The notes below the pieces were generated by a model. The model had not been told where the DNA came from and searched no databases. It worked only from the letters and a program-made list of their open reading frames with translations. Below are positions 24,483 to 32,871 of a stretch of 58,769 bases of DNA, in pieces. This stretch comes from Bacillota bacterium (GTDB lineage: Bacteria; Bacillota; Clostridia; Lachnospirales; Lachnospiraceae): contig JAEYRK010000032.1 in the NCBI GenBank assembly GCA_023435645.1, forward strand, positions 1-58,769. Reading direction: 5' to 3'. The stretch's first letter is position 1, and every line of letters starts with the position of its first letter. A program made the position numbers and the translations under genes.

Positions 24483-26216
24483 ATGAGAAAATTCAGATCA
24501 TTGATTGCCGTATTTTTGGTAATCGCAATGTTCGGTGCACTTATGGTTGGCTGTGGCAAGAAGAAGGATGAGCCCGCTGGCGATAAACCTACACCGACCA
24601 CAGCACCTGCTGGTGACACAGGAAAAAAAGATGACACACCTGCTCCGACGACACCTGCAGAAATCAAAATGTTCACAATGTTCAATGCAGTTCCTGGAAC
24701 CGAAGTTCCGGACGACAACAGAGTATTAAGAAAAATTGCTGAGCTTACCGGAGCATGGGCTAAGGTAACCTGGTTAACAGGCCAGACAGCAGATGAGAGA
24801 ATCGGTGTTATGATTGCAAGCGGTGAGTTCCCTGATTTTATTACAGGCTCTACCGGAACAGCAGCTTTATTAGATGCTGGCGTATTAATTCCGATCGATC
24901 AGTATTGGGATAACTATCCTAACATCAAGAACTACTTATCCGAGGAGTATTGGAATAAAGTAAGACAAAAGGATGGACACATCTATTGGGTTCCTCAGTT
25001 TGGTATTATCCAGGGTAAGGATACAGCTACATATCATTGGGATATGGGTATCTGGATTCAGAAGGATGTTTTGATCTGGGCTGGCTTCCCGGAAATCAAG
25101 ACACTTGATCAGTACTTTGATACCATTAAGGCATACAAGGATGCTCATCCGACAACAGAAGACGGTCAGGAGACCGTAGGCTTCACCATGAGTTCTGAAG
25201 ACTGGAGATACTTCGGTATTGAGAGTCCTCCGTTATTCTTAGCAGGCTACCCTAACGATGGTGCTGCTGCAATTGATCCTGAGACAGGAGTAGCAATGGA
25301 TTACAATACATTCCCTGAAGCAAAGATTTACTATCAGAGAATGAACAAGGCCTTCAACGATGGCTTAGTACATCCTGAAACCTACACTATGTCCTATGAC
25401 CAGTACATCTCCCTGTTATCCACAGGTAGAGTATTAGGTACTATCGATCAGATGTGGAACTTCAACGATGCTCAGACCGCTCTGGTTACTCAGGGTAAGG
25501 TTGGCAAAACCTATGTTCCGCTGCCTATTACCATTGATGGCGCAAGAAAAGACAGATGGCACAGCCCTTCCGCTCTTGACGTATCTAACGGCTTAGCAAT
25601 CACAACCAGCTGTAAGGATATCGAAGGCGCTATGCAGTTCATGAATGATCTTCTTGATCCCGAAATCATGACCTTAAGAGCATGGGGTGAAGCTGGCGTT
25701 GATTACATGGTTGGCGATGATGGCGTATTCTACAAGACTCCGGAGCAGAGAGCTAACTATGATAACAATGACTGGGTAGTTCAGAACCTTGTTAATCAGG
25801 TATACGCTTACTTCCCTCATTACGAAGGACAGTTAGCAGATCTGAAAAACTCCTTTGATCCTAAGAACCAGCCTGGCGAGTTCTTTGAGACCTTATATGA
25901 TGTAGAGAAGGAGCTGCTTGCAGGTTACGGCTATGGTACCTTCCTTGAGTTCTTAAGTGCTGACGTTCCCAATGAGCCTTGGTATCCGATGTGGTCCTAC
26001 ACCAATAACTGGACCAGCGATACTGAATACGGCGCTGCAAGACAGAAGATGACTGATCTGAAGCATGAATGGTTACCGAAAGCTATGATGGCTCCCGCTG
26101 CTGATTTCGATAAGATTTGGGATGAGTACATGGAAGTATACAGAACCGAAGTTGATATCGATGCTTACCTGGATGAGTTAACTGCAGAAGCAGCAAGAAG
26201 ATCCGGAAGGCAATAA
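24483..26216 (+). CDS. Family-1 extracellular solute-binding lipoprotein (LipO/LplA-like)
   Basis: A 577-residue lipoprotein. The lipobox LMVGC has Cys24, followed by a Lys/Asp/Thr/Pro-rich linker to about residue 60. The mature part is like the large LplA/LipO receptors that serve YesMN-controlled oligosaccharide importers (VTWLTGQTADERIGVMIASGE, the QFGIIQGKDTATYHWDMG region, and aromatic-rich sugar-contact stretches such as EPWYPMWSYTNNW). GGGAGGA lies before the ATG. Codons look tuned for high expression compared with neighbours. Two permease genes follow after a stem-loop. The substrate is probably a plant or host oligosaccharide; no enzyme gene nearby identifies it. Confidence 0.92.
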   Translation: MRKFRSLIAVFLVIAMFGALMVGCGKKKDEPAGDKPTPTTAPAGDTGKKDDTPAPTTPAEIKMFTMFNAVPGTEVPDDNRVLRKIAELTGAWAKVTWLTGQTADERIGVMIASGEFPDFITGSTGTAALLDAGVLIPIDQYWDNYPNIKNYLSEEYWNKVRQKDGHIYWVPQFGIIQGKDTATYHWDMGIWIQKDVLIWAGFPEIKTLDQYFDTIKAYKDAHPTTEDGQETVGFTMSSEDWRYFGIESPPLFLAGYPNDGAAAIDPETGVAMDYNTFPEAKIYYQRMNKAFNDGLVHPETYTMSYDQYISLLSTGRVLGTIDQMWNFNDAQTALVTQGKVGKTYVPLPITIDGARKDRWHSPSALDVSNGLAITTSCKDIEGAMQFMNDLLDPEIMTLRAWGEAGVDYMVGDDGVFYKTPEQRANYDNNDWVVQNLVNQVYAYFPHYEGQLADLKNSFDPKNQPGEFFETLYDVEKELLAGYGYGTFLEFLSADVPNEPWYPMWSYTNNWTSDTEYGAARQKMTDLKHEWLPKAMMAPAADFDKIWDEYMEVYRTEVDIDAYLDELTAEAARRSGRQ

Positions 26217-26299
26217 GCTAAGGGTATAATACATTTGTAGACTGAAGCATTTATGCAACTGTAATACAAAGGTATTAGGATAGGCCGAATCTATCCATA

Positions 26300-26341
26300 G
26301 GGGTGTCTTAAATCAGGCAATATGGCCATTTAAGGCACCCC
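26300..26341 (+). other. Intercistronic stem-loop between receptor and permease genes
   Basis: GGGGTG (26300-26305) with CACCCC (26336-26341) and inner TTAAAT/ATTTAA pairing. Only a short pyrimidine run follows, so it is likely a partial terminator or RNA-end stabiliser that keeps receptor mRNA above permease mRNA, a common pattern for binding-protein operons. Confidence 0.6.
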
Positions 26342-26424
26342 CTTATAAAGAATAGCAAGGGCTTACGAAAGTCCAAGTATTGTAAAAATGTGATATGAAA
26401 AGAAGTGAGACTGGAGGCACTTGT

Positions 26425-28056
26425 ATGAAAAAGCGGAAGCCATATTTTATCGTTATAGTTGCACTATGCTTAGCATCTATTATCGTAACCTTTTTTCTTC
26501 CCTACCTGCATCTTCCGAAGCAGGATGGCGTAGAGGAAGGCTATCAAATTGATTATACAAAGGCAGCATTAGAGAGTAATATCATTACTCGGATTGCAAA
26601 GGAATCAGGAATTGATCGTAAAATCGTATACAATGCAGCGAAAAACATTGTGAATGGTAAGGATCGCGAATCAGTACAAAAGCGATTAAAGGAAAATGAG
26701 TATTTTATTATTGATGAATTGACAGATCAAATGAATGCGAAAGTAGAAGAACTGAAAGAAATAGGTCATCTTGAGGAGAGAGACTATTCCTTCTTCGGAA
26801 TTATAAAATTAGCCACTACAGTTATTAAACATATAGAACAGGATGTTATCAGTGCTTATTTGGTTATTCTTACATTGATTATGACGGTGATATTATCTAT
26901 CCTATCCGGCTTAAGGGCGTTGTTTGCAAAAGGATTAAAGTCTTACCGGGTAGTTAAGATTTTATCTCTTATGAATATAGTATTATCCCTGTTGGGCTTG
27001 CTGTCGATTAATGCGATCAGTATTGGAGCCTTACAGGCAGCGACATTTACAAAAGCCAATTGGGGCCTCGGATTTTTTGTAATATTGGCATTAAATGCAG
27101 CTGCTCTGGTCCTGGCATTTATCGGTAATATCCACGAGAAGTACGAAGGACTGGTTACCTGGAAGATGGTGCTGAAGCAGAAGGACTTAATTCTTTTAAC
27201 CCTGCCCTTCATCATCTATGGTGTTGTATTCTATTACCTGCCCTTGGTTGGCTGGACGATGGGATTTCAGAACTTCAAACCGGGAGCTGATGTTCAGCAA
27301 TGGTTAGCCTGGGATAAATTCACCATGCTATTTTCTGATAAGGACTTTCTTCTTGCTTTCCGTAATACAGCAGCAATGAGCTTAATCAATTTGGTATTAA
27401 GCACTGTTTTTGCCATTGGATTTGCATTGCTTCTGAATGAGGTTGTGAATGTGAAGGGGAAGAAGCTGGTTCAGACGGTTTCCTATCTGCCCCATTTCCT
27501 TTCCTGGATTATTGTTGCGGCAATCGTAAGAAACGTACTTTCCCTGGATGGTGGTATCCTCAACGATCTATTGGTGAAATTAAATATCATTGACTCTCCG
27601 ATTAATTTCTTCGCGAACAGTAAGTATTTCTGGTGGATTGTTGGTGCAGCGGTAGTATGGAAGGAAACCGGTTGGAACAGTATTATTTATCTGGCCTCCA
27701 TTACTTCTATCAACCCGGATCTTTACGAAGCAGCCTCCATTGATGGAGCAGGCAGGTTAAAGAAGATGATTCATATTACCCTTCCGGGTATTAAGGCAAC
27801 CATATTCGTTCTCTTGATTATTAATCTTGGTATGATTATGAACTCCGGCTTCGAGGCACAGTACCAGTTGAAGAATGACCTAATTAAGAATACAGCCGAG
27901 GTTATCGACACCTATGTACTGAATAAAGCCTGGTCCCAAGGTGCGGACTGGTCCATAGGTACTGCGGCTGGAATTTTCAGAAGTGCAATTAGTATCCTTC
28001 TGGTAGCCATTGCAAACCGTACAGCGAAAGCTTTTGATCAGGAAAGATTATACTAA
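26425..28056 (+). CDS. CUT1 ABC sugar permease (LplB-like) with an extra N-terminal membrane domain
   Basis: A 543-residue permease. The C-terminal 300 residues are an ordinary LplB/YtcP-type permease: LPFIIYGVVFYYLPLVGWTM, six membrane segments, and the EAA loop EAASIDGAGRLKKMIHITLPG that docks the ATPase. The first 235 residues are extra: TM1 (about 7-27), a charged helical extracytoplasmic stretch of about 100 residues, and three further membrane segments (about 130-235). LplB proteins are normally about 300-320 residues, so this is a real extension or fusion. ATG at 26425 is chosen because GGAGG lies 7 nt upstream; ATG at 26395 lacks a site. Confidence 0.85.
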   Translation: MKKRKPYFIVIVALCLASIIVTFFLPYLHLPKQDGVEEGYQIDYTKAALESNIITRIAKESGIDRKIVYNAAKNIVNGKDRESVQKRLKENEYFIIDELTDQMNAKVEELKEIGHLEERDYSFFGIIKLATTVIKHIEQDVISAYLVILTLIMTVILSILSGLRALFAKGLKSYRVVKILSLMNIVLSLLGLLSINAISIGALQAATFTKANWGLGFFVILALNAAALVLAFIGNIHEKYEGLVTWKMVLKQKDLILLTLPFIIYGVVFYYLPLVGWTMGFQNFKPGADVQQWLAWDKFTMLFSDKDFLLAFRNTAAMSLINLVLSTVFAIGFALLLNEVVNVKGKKLVQTVSYLPHFLSWIIVAAIVRNVLSLDGGILNDLLVKLNIIDSPINFFANSKYFWWIVGAAVVWKETGWNSIIYLASITSINPDLYEAASIDGAGRLKKMIHITLPGIKATIFVLLIINLGMIMNSGFEAQYQLKNDLIKNTAEVIDTYVLNKAWSQGADWSIGTAAGIFRSAISILLVAIANRTAKAFDQERLY

Positions 28057-28073
28057 GAAGGAGGGGAATAAGT

Positions 28074-28967
28074 ATGAAAAAAAGCAGAAAAAAGAAAAGT
28101 GCAGCAAATATAACCTTTGTAATAGTAAATACAATAATATTAACGATTTTTTGTATCGTTACCTTATATCCCATCCTGAATACCCTTGCGGTATCCTTTA
28201 ATGAAGCGGTGGATACACTGATTGGCGGTGTTACGATTTATCCCAGAAAGATCTCCCTGGAGAATTATAAAACGGTATTTCGTACGCAGACTCTGATGAG
28301 AGGTGCCTATATCTCCGTTCTCAGAACGGTGCTTGCGACCGTTATTCATATGTTTACCACCTCGCTGATAGCCTATGTATTAACCAGAAAGGAATTCCTG
28401 TTTAATAAGCAGGTATCCCTGTTCTACGTATTATCCATGTATGTAAGCGGTGGTTTGATCCCTACTATGTTATTATTTAAGAGCATGGGACTGACGAATA
28501 GTTTCTGGGTGTATATCATTCCCGGTATGATCTCCGCCTTCAATATGATTGTAATTAGAACCTATATGAACGGACTTCCCGATAGCTTGGTGGAATCAGC
28601 TCAGGTGGACGGAGCGGGACATTTGAGAATCTTCATACGGATTATCCTTCCCTTATGTAAACCGGTTCTCGCTACCGTGGCATTATTCATTGCAGTAGGC
28701 CAATGGAACTCCTGGTTTGATGTAATGCTGTATAATTCAGGAAGACCTGATCTGACTACCCTGCAATATGAGCTGATGAAGCTACTATCAGCGGTTTCGC
28801 AGCAATCCGGCGATCCGGCGATGGCGAAGCATGCTGCCAATATGGTTACCCCGGTATCAGTTCGTGCCGCTGCAACCATTGTAACAGCCTTCCCGATTGT
28901 ATGCTTGTACCCGTTCCTGCAGAGATATTTCGTAACCGGTTTAACCATCGGAGGCGTAAAGGAATAA
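28074..28967 (+). CDS. CUT1 ABC sugar permease (LplC/YtcP-like)
   Basis: A 297-residue inner-membrane permease with six hydrophobic segments, the NTLAVSFNEA motif near the start and the EAA-type loop ESAQVDGAGHLRIFIRIILPL. The C-terminus RYFVTGLTIGGVKE is the standard ending of this subfamily. AAGGAGG lies ahead of the ATG, 17 nt after the LplB gene. With the lipoprotein and LplB-like permease it makes the membrane part of an importer. The ATPase gene is missing, as is usual where a shared MsmX-type ATPase is encoded elsewhere. Confidence 0.93.
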   Translation: MKKSRKKKSAANITFVIVNTIILTIFCIVTLYPILNTLAVSFNEAVDTLIGGVTIYPRKISLENYKTVFRTQTLMRGAYISVLRTVLATVIHMFTTSLIAYVLTRKEFLFNKQVSLFYVLSMYVSGGLIPTMLLFKSMGLTNSFWVYIIPGMISAFNMIVIRTYMNGLPDSLVESAQVDGAGHLRIFIRIILPLCKPVLATVALFIAVGQWNSWFDVMLYNSGRPDLTTLQYELMKLLSAVSQQSGDPAMAKHAANMVTPVSVRAAATIVTAFPIVCLYPFLQRYFVTGLTIGGVKE

Positions 28968-29000
28968 CTACACGGGTATGATAACCAGTTGATAACATTG

Positions 29001-29107
29001 CTATGGACAAAGGGACTAAATTGTCCATAGGGTTTCTCATGATAGCTATAGCAGTACAATTGATAGCAGACTTCTCTGTCTGAGCCTTGTACTGCTATAG
29101 TTTTTTT
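29001..29107 (+). terminator. Tandem hairpins ending the CUT1 operon
   Basis: Hairpin 1 is CTATGGACAA (29001-29010) with TTGTCCATAG (29021-29030). Hairpin 2 is CTATAGCAGTACAA (29046-29059) with TTGTACTGCTATAG (29087-29100), an inner GCAGA/TCTG stem, and seven T at 29101-29107. The second is a textbook intrinsic terminator. From 29108 to 29335 no gene was recognised. Confidence 0.88.
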
Positions 29108-29335
29108 GGTCATTTTATAGGGTAAGCGGGATTGCATCACATTCACTTCTTTTAGATCCCCCTTTTTGCTTGAATTTTAGAGTGATTAATTGTAAAATAA
29201 GAGTAACTTCTGAATAATCGCTTTGAATTCGTATACATAGGAAGGAAGTATTTGAGAATATTTGAAAGCTGTTGCACCGAAGGATAAGGATATCTGAAAA
29301 CATAAGGCTGTAATAGAAAGAGGACATAATAGAAG

Positions 29336-29815
29336 ATGAGGATATCATTGATCTGTGTTGGTAAATTAAAGGAAAAATATCTGGTGATGGGAGTACAGGA
29401 ATATGTGAAGCGGCTCAGCAGATATTGTACCTTGGAGATCATTGAGCTACCGGATGAAAAGACTCCGGAGAATGCAGGAGAGGCTCTGGAGGAGCTGATT
29501 AAAAAGAAGGAAGGGGAACGGATCCTGAAGGCGCTGAAGGCAGATTCCTACGGGATTGCTTTAGCGATTGAAGGAAAGCAGCTGACCTCTGTAGAACTGG
29601 CAGAGAAGCTGGATCACTTGGGAGTGACTGGAAGCAGCCACATTACCTTTATCATTGGTGGTTCTCTGGGACTGTCACCGGAGGTCCTTGGCAGAGTGGA
29701 GGAAAGGCTTAGTTTTTCCAAATTGACCTTCCCCCATCAGCTAATGAGGATGATATTATTGGAGCAGATCTATCGATCCTACCGGATCATCCACAAGCAG
29801 CCTTACCATAAATAA
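29336..29815 (+). CDS. rlmH: 23S rRNA (pseudouridine1915-N3)-methyltransferase RlmH
   Basis: A 159-residue SPOUT-fold enzyme that methylates pseudouridine 1915 in helix 69 of 23S rRNA using S-adenosylmethionine. Visible family marks are the MRISLICVGKLKEKY start, ALAIEGKQLTS, the cofactor-knot region FIIGGSLGLSPEV, and the conserved C-terminus LMRMILLEQIYRSYRI plus HKQPYHK. Length is exactly typical. It has no clear operon partner. Confidence 0.96.
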   Translation: MRISLICVGKLKEKYLVMGVQEYVKRLSRYCTLEIIELPDEKTPENAGEALEELIKKKEGERILKALKADSYGIALAIEGKQLTSVELAEKLDHLGVTGSSHITFIIGGSLGLSPEVLGRVEERLSFSKLTFPHQLMRMILLEQIYRSYRIIHKQPYHK

Positions 29816-29898
29816 AAGCATGCAATCGCTGTATTACCAAGTGGAAAACGACGTGCGCAGGCTTCTAAATAAAAATCAGTATATGAAGGAGGTAATCT

Positions 29899-30384
29899 AT
29901 GAGTCATTTGGATTTTGCAATCCGTATGGAGCTTGAGGGCCGTAAATATTATCAGGAACAGGCCGAATTAAGTTCAAGCCAGGAGATTAGAACCATATTT
30001 CTATTTCTTGCCAATGCTGAGCAGCAGCATGCGGAGCTTTTGCTTCAGAGGCAGAGAGAGGAAGAGATTGTCTTGAAGGAGGATAGCGATTCTCAGGAAA
30101 TGAGATCGATCTTTCAAGGGTTAGCTGAGTTTAAGCCGGATGTACCTAGGGCCCTAAAGCAGCTGGATGTCTATCAGTTCGCTTCCGAACAGGAGCAGAA
30201 GAGCATTGAACTCTATCAGGGCATGCTGGAACAAGCCTTGGATCCCAGGGATAAGGAGCTGTATACATTCCTGATTAAGCAGGAAACGGAGCATCTTCAC
30301 CTATTTGAGGATCTGGTTATCTTACTGACACGCCCTGAAGAGTGGGTAGAGTCCGCGGAATTTGGCATCAGGGAAGAATACTGA
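29899..30384 (+). CDS. Rubrerythrin-like ferritin-family diiron protein
   Basis: A 161-residue four-helix-bundle protein with the diiron ligand pattern of erythrin/rubrerythrin domains: RMELEGRKYY, a first NAEQQHAELL (ExxH), then SEQEQKSIELYQ and a second QETEHLHLFEDL (ExxH). It lacks the C-terminal rubredoxin [Fe(SCys)4] domain of full rubrerythrin. Such proteins usually reduce peroxide or store iron in anaerobes. AAGGAGG precedes the ATG. The gene is alone, 83 nt after rlmH, and its last 20 nt may overlap a questionable ORF. Confidence 0.82.
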   Translation: MSHLDFAIRMELEGRKYYQEQAELSSSQEIRTIFLFLANAEQQHAELLLQRQREEEIVLKEDSDSQEMRSIFQGLAEFKPDVPRALKQLDVYQFASEQEQKSIELYQGMLEQALDPRDKELYTFLIKQETEHLHLFEDLVILLTRPEEWVESAEFGIREEY

Positions 30385-30553
30385 TACGCATGCCGTTCTT
30401 TACCGTGTTCTTAAGCTTATCAAGACGCAGCTCGACGGTATCCTTACAAAGGAGTTCAACCTCTATAGCCTCCCTTATTTTGGGGAGGCTGATTTCATCT
30501 CCCCCGATCTCATAGAGAAGGCATCCATAATCCATGGTAGCCATGTTGCTTTT
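30367..30553 (-). other. Uncertain ORF region, possibly a decayed minus-strand gene
   Basis: Between the rubrerythrin-like gene and the hairpin at 30658, long ORFs exist on both strands. A minus frame (ATG near 30553, stop near 30367) reads MATMDYGCLLYEIGGDEISL and then an amphipathic charged helix, with codon use like its neighbours. A plus frame (30362-30640, TTG start) overlaps the upstream gene and uses many CTC codons that are unusual here. Neither has a ribosome site. I recognise no family. A degenerate gene on the minus strand is my preferred reading, with low confidence. Confidence 0.25.
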
Positions 30554-30657
30554 ATGAACACCGGTGTCATTGTCTCTGAATTTATGGCTGCTTTGATAAG
30601 CAGAGCAGCAACCGCATTTCCGGAGTACGGCCTGCCCTAAGTTTCTTCAATAAAAAT

Positions 30658-30710
30658 GAGGCTCCGGATGAATTCTCACAACTGGATGTGAGAAACTAAC
30701 CCGAAGCCTC
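30658..30710. terminator. Bidirectional hairpin terminator
   Basis: GAGGCT (30658-30663) pairs with AGCCTC (30705-30710), and inner TTCTCACA (30673-30680) with TGTGAGAA (30687-30694). Read on the minus strand the stem is followed by a T-rich tail, so it terminates the CD3324-like gene; it may also act on plus-strand transcripts. Confidence 0.7.
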
Positions 30711-30725
30711 CTTAACGGTTTCATT

Positions 30726-31010
30726 TTATAGTTGCTGATGTTTTCTTTTCTCCTTCAGCAGGATGCGCTGTATACTCTTCACGGATAGGTAATATTCCAG
30801 AGCAAGCTCGTAAGAACTCTTACCCATGATGAATTTCTCATATATTTCTGCATCCCTTTTCATGATTTCTTCTTTAAAATTAGTATTCGTACCCCATTCC
30901 TTACGATGATCCTGCTTCTTTGGAATATATAGATACAGTCCGTCAGCATATTCCTGAATCTGCTCCAGAAGCTCACGGGGTAGGATACCTTCTGCCTTTA
31001 CATAGCTCAT
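30726..31010 (-). CDS. CD3324-like small helix-turn-helix protein
   Basis: A 94-residue basic protein beginning MSYVKAEGILPRELLEQIQEY, then YIPKKQDHRKEWG, and a C-terminal helix-turn-helix-like part (SSYELALEYYLSVKSIQRIL). This matches the small clostridial CD3324 type of protein related to Mor-type DNA-binding domains, assigned from memory of the family. It probably binds DNA; targets are unknown. The start at 31010 has AAGGAGG 6 nt upstream; an ORF extension to 31046 is not needed. It is monocistronic and faces away from the cold-shock gene's end. Confidence 0.75.
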   Translation of the reverse strand: MSYVKAEGILPRELLEQIQEYADGLYLYIPKKQDHRKEWGTNTNFKEEIMKRDAEIYEKFIMGKSSYELALEYYLSVKSIQRILLKEKRKHQQL

Positions 31011-31338
31011 TTTGCTCCTCCTTATTACTATGCTTCGGATGAGCAAAGGCTATTGAATAAATGTCAAGTATTCATGTTATTACCTGTTTATGCAATAGCC
31101 CCTGCTATGCATTGATAACGTATCTTCTCATAAAATCTCCCGGAACTGTCCCATAGGAAAGAACCGTACTCCTTTCGTGATTTGTTATAGATTGAGCTGA
31201 TTATAGCATAATTGAATGATATTTGCCATATCCCATTTCAATCCTTCTTAATTGATCTCTTACAATAAATTTCAGCGCTTAGTCTCTGGACAAATCAGCA
31301 TACCTATTTTCAAAAAAGATGTGTAGCACCCTAAAAAA

Positions 31339-31384
31339 AACCCGGTATCATCGGAAGGTTCATTCCTTCTGAGGATACCGGGTT
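31339..31384 (-). terminator. Terminator of the cold-shock gene
   Basis: On the minus strand AACCCGGTATC (31384-31374) pairs with GATACCGGGTT (31349-31339), with an inner GAAGG/CCTTC stem, followed by a run of eight T. The gap 31011-31338 shows nothing else recognisable. Confidence 0.88.
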
Positions 31385-31398
31385 CATTCATGCATCGC

Positions 31399-31602
31399 TT
31401 ATGCTAATGTCACATTGACAGCCTGCATACCACGCTGTCCGCGCTCGAGATCAAATATAACCTTCTGACCTTCTTCTAAGGACTTGAAGCCACTTGCTGC
31501 GATACCGGAGAAATGTACGAATACATCCTCACCACCGTTATCATTGGTAATGAAACCAAAACCCTTTTGTGCGTTAAACCATTTTACTGTACCTTTGTTC
31601 AT
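31399..31602 (-). CDS. cspA: Cold-shock protein (CspA family)
   Basis: A 67-residue single OB-fold nucleic-acid chaperone with both RNA-binding motifs: KGFGFI (RNP1) and VFVHF (RNP2), plus the TVKWFNAQKG start. It binds single-stranded RNA and DNA and melts RNA secondary structure in the cytoplasm. AGGAGG precedes the ATG. It has a leader of about 120 nt containing a 50-nt near-perfect hairpin, and its own terminator. Regulation through the leader is likely, as known for other csp genes. Confidence 0.96.
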   Translation of the reverse strand: MNKGTVKWFNAQKGFGFITNDNGGEDVFVHFSGIAASGFKSLEEGQKVIFDLERGQRGMQAVNVTLA

Positions 31603-31649
31603 GAAAGATACCTCCTAAATAATATTTTGCATTTTTGTTCATAAAAAAT

Positions 31650-31699
31650 CACATATTTTTGTAAATCATTAATGTAATAATGACTTACAAAAATATGTG
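31650..31699 (-). promoter_or_regulatory. Near-perfect long hairpin in the cspA leader
   Basis: CACATATTTTTGTAA (31650-31664) and TTACAAAAATATGTG (31685-31699) are perfect reverse complements. Inside, TCATTA and TAATGA extend the stem to 21 bp with a single A/C mismatch and a 6-nt loop. It lies between the promoter (31732-31760) and the ribosome site of cspA, inside the mRNA leader. Known csp leaders change fold with temperature, so a thermosensor role is a reasonable inference. A terminator for an upstream unit is less likely because the promoter lies upstream of it and T-tracts are weak. Confidence 0.7.
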
Positions 31700-31731
31700 A
31701 GTTCATACATGACATTTAAAATACATTAATT

Positions 31732-31760
31732 ACTATAACATGAAAATTCAAAGCTGTAAA
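31732..31760 (-). promoter_or_regulatory. cspA promoter
   Basis: On the minus strand TTTACA (31760-31755), a 17-bp spacer and TATAGT (31737-31732). It predicts a transcript start near 31724 and a leader of about 120 nt. Confidence 0.65.
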
Positions 31761-31991
31761 GTATAATTATTGTAAAAGCTTAAAAAACTTATGATAAATA
31801 CATGCAATAAAGCGTCGTATCATTCTGATCACAATTCATCTTAGGGTATTTCTATAAAATGAATGATCACAATGATATGAAAAGCATCCAAGGAAGGGAT
31901 GCCACATAATTGATTGCAGCAGCCCTGAGGATGAATCAAACAAGTGCGGAAATTAACCCCTATGGATCAGGAGCATTGAAAGCATATAATC

Positions 31992-32561
31992 TTACATAAA
32001 ACCGAAGTACCTCATGATTCCTAGATAGATACCATAAGCAAATCCATCCTGATCATCCCTAAGCTTCTCCGCATCAGAGGAATTGGACAGGTATCCCAAT
32101 TCAATCAGTAGGGAGGGCATAGTGGTTCTTCTAAGTACATAAAAGGATTGACCCAATCGGATTCCATTATTCCTGGTCCCGACGGTCTGGGTAATTCCCT
32201 CCATGATTTGTTGTGCCATCCAATTGGCCTGTGTACCGAACTGGTAAATGTAAATTTCAGTTCCGTTAATCGCGGGATTAGGATTTGAATTGCAGTGGAT
32301 ACTGATGAAGTAATCAGCCGGCCATTCGTTTGCCAGCCTGACTCGTTCTCTAAGGCTTGTGGCATTTGTGGTTCCTAAAACAGTGGTTGGGGTGGGTCTG
32401 GATAAGCGTACTTCAAATCTCGGATCGGCTTCCAACAGATCAGCCAGGTATACCCCGACCTGATAATTGATGTTCTCCTCATTCAAACCGTTGCCTACTG
32501 CGCCGGCATTATGAAATCCGGTAGGATTATGGCCTTGATCGATAAATATCTTGATAGCCAA
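31992..32561 (-). CDS. N-acetylmuramoyl-L-alanine amidase (Amidase_3), no signal peptide
   Basis: A 189-residue zinc amidase that cuts the bond between MurNAc and L-Ala in peptidoglycan. Zinc and catalytic motifs are DQGHNP near residue 8, GLNEENINY, SIHCNSNPN, and the catalytic Glu in LLIELGYLSN. It is the bare catalytic domain, with no secretion signal and no cell-wall-binding repeats. That resembles CwlC-like mother-cell enzymes or phage endolysins, but no phage genes are near. AAGGAAGTAA lies upstream of the start. No obvious terminator was found to its left. Confidence 0.88.
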   Translation of the reverse strand: MAIKIFIDQGHNPTGFHNAGAVGNGLNEENINYQVGVYLADLLEADPRFEVRLSRPTPTTVLGTTNATSLRERVRLANEWPADYFISIHCNSNPNPAINGTEIYIYQFGTQANWMAQQIMEGITQTVGTRNNGIRLGQSFYVLRRTTMPSLLIELGYLSNSSDAEKLRDDQDGFAYGIYLGIMRYFGFM

Positions 32562-32871
32562 AGGATTACTTCCTTTCCCTTATTATAGTAATATCATATT
32601 CGCTTAGGATTCAGTTGTTACAATTTACACAGCTCATGAAGCAGAAATCATAGACAGTTGGATTTGTATACGAATTCTTCGTACAAAGGATGAAGAAATA
32701 GCTTAGCAGAAAACGGAGGGGCTTTACCTTCAGTACTTGACCTGATAATACCAGAAATAGGATGGTAAATAATCACCAATTGTGATATACTGACAATAAG
32801 CCTAGTTTTAAGCTAGGATTTGACTTCTGCTTAATGACAGGATCGAAAGAGTGAATAAAGAGGGGACTGGA

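Noticed and set aside
30362..30640. 92-residue plus-strand ORF starting inside the rubrerythrin-like gene
   Set aside because: TTG start without a ribosome site, 22-nt overlap with a well-supported gene, and codon use unlike neighbours; kept only as an uncertain region.
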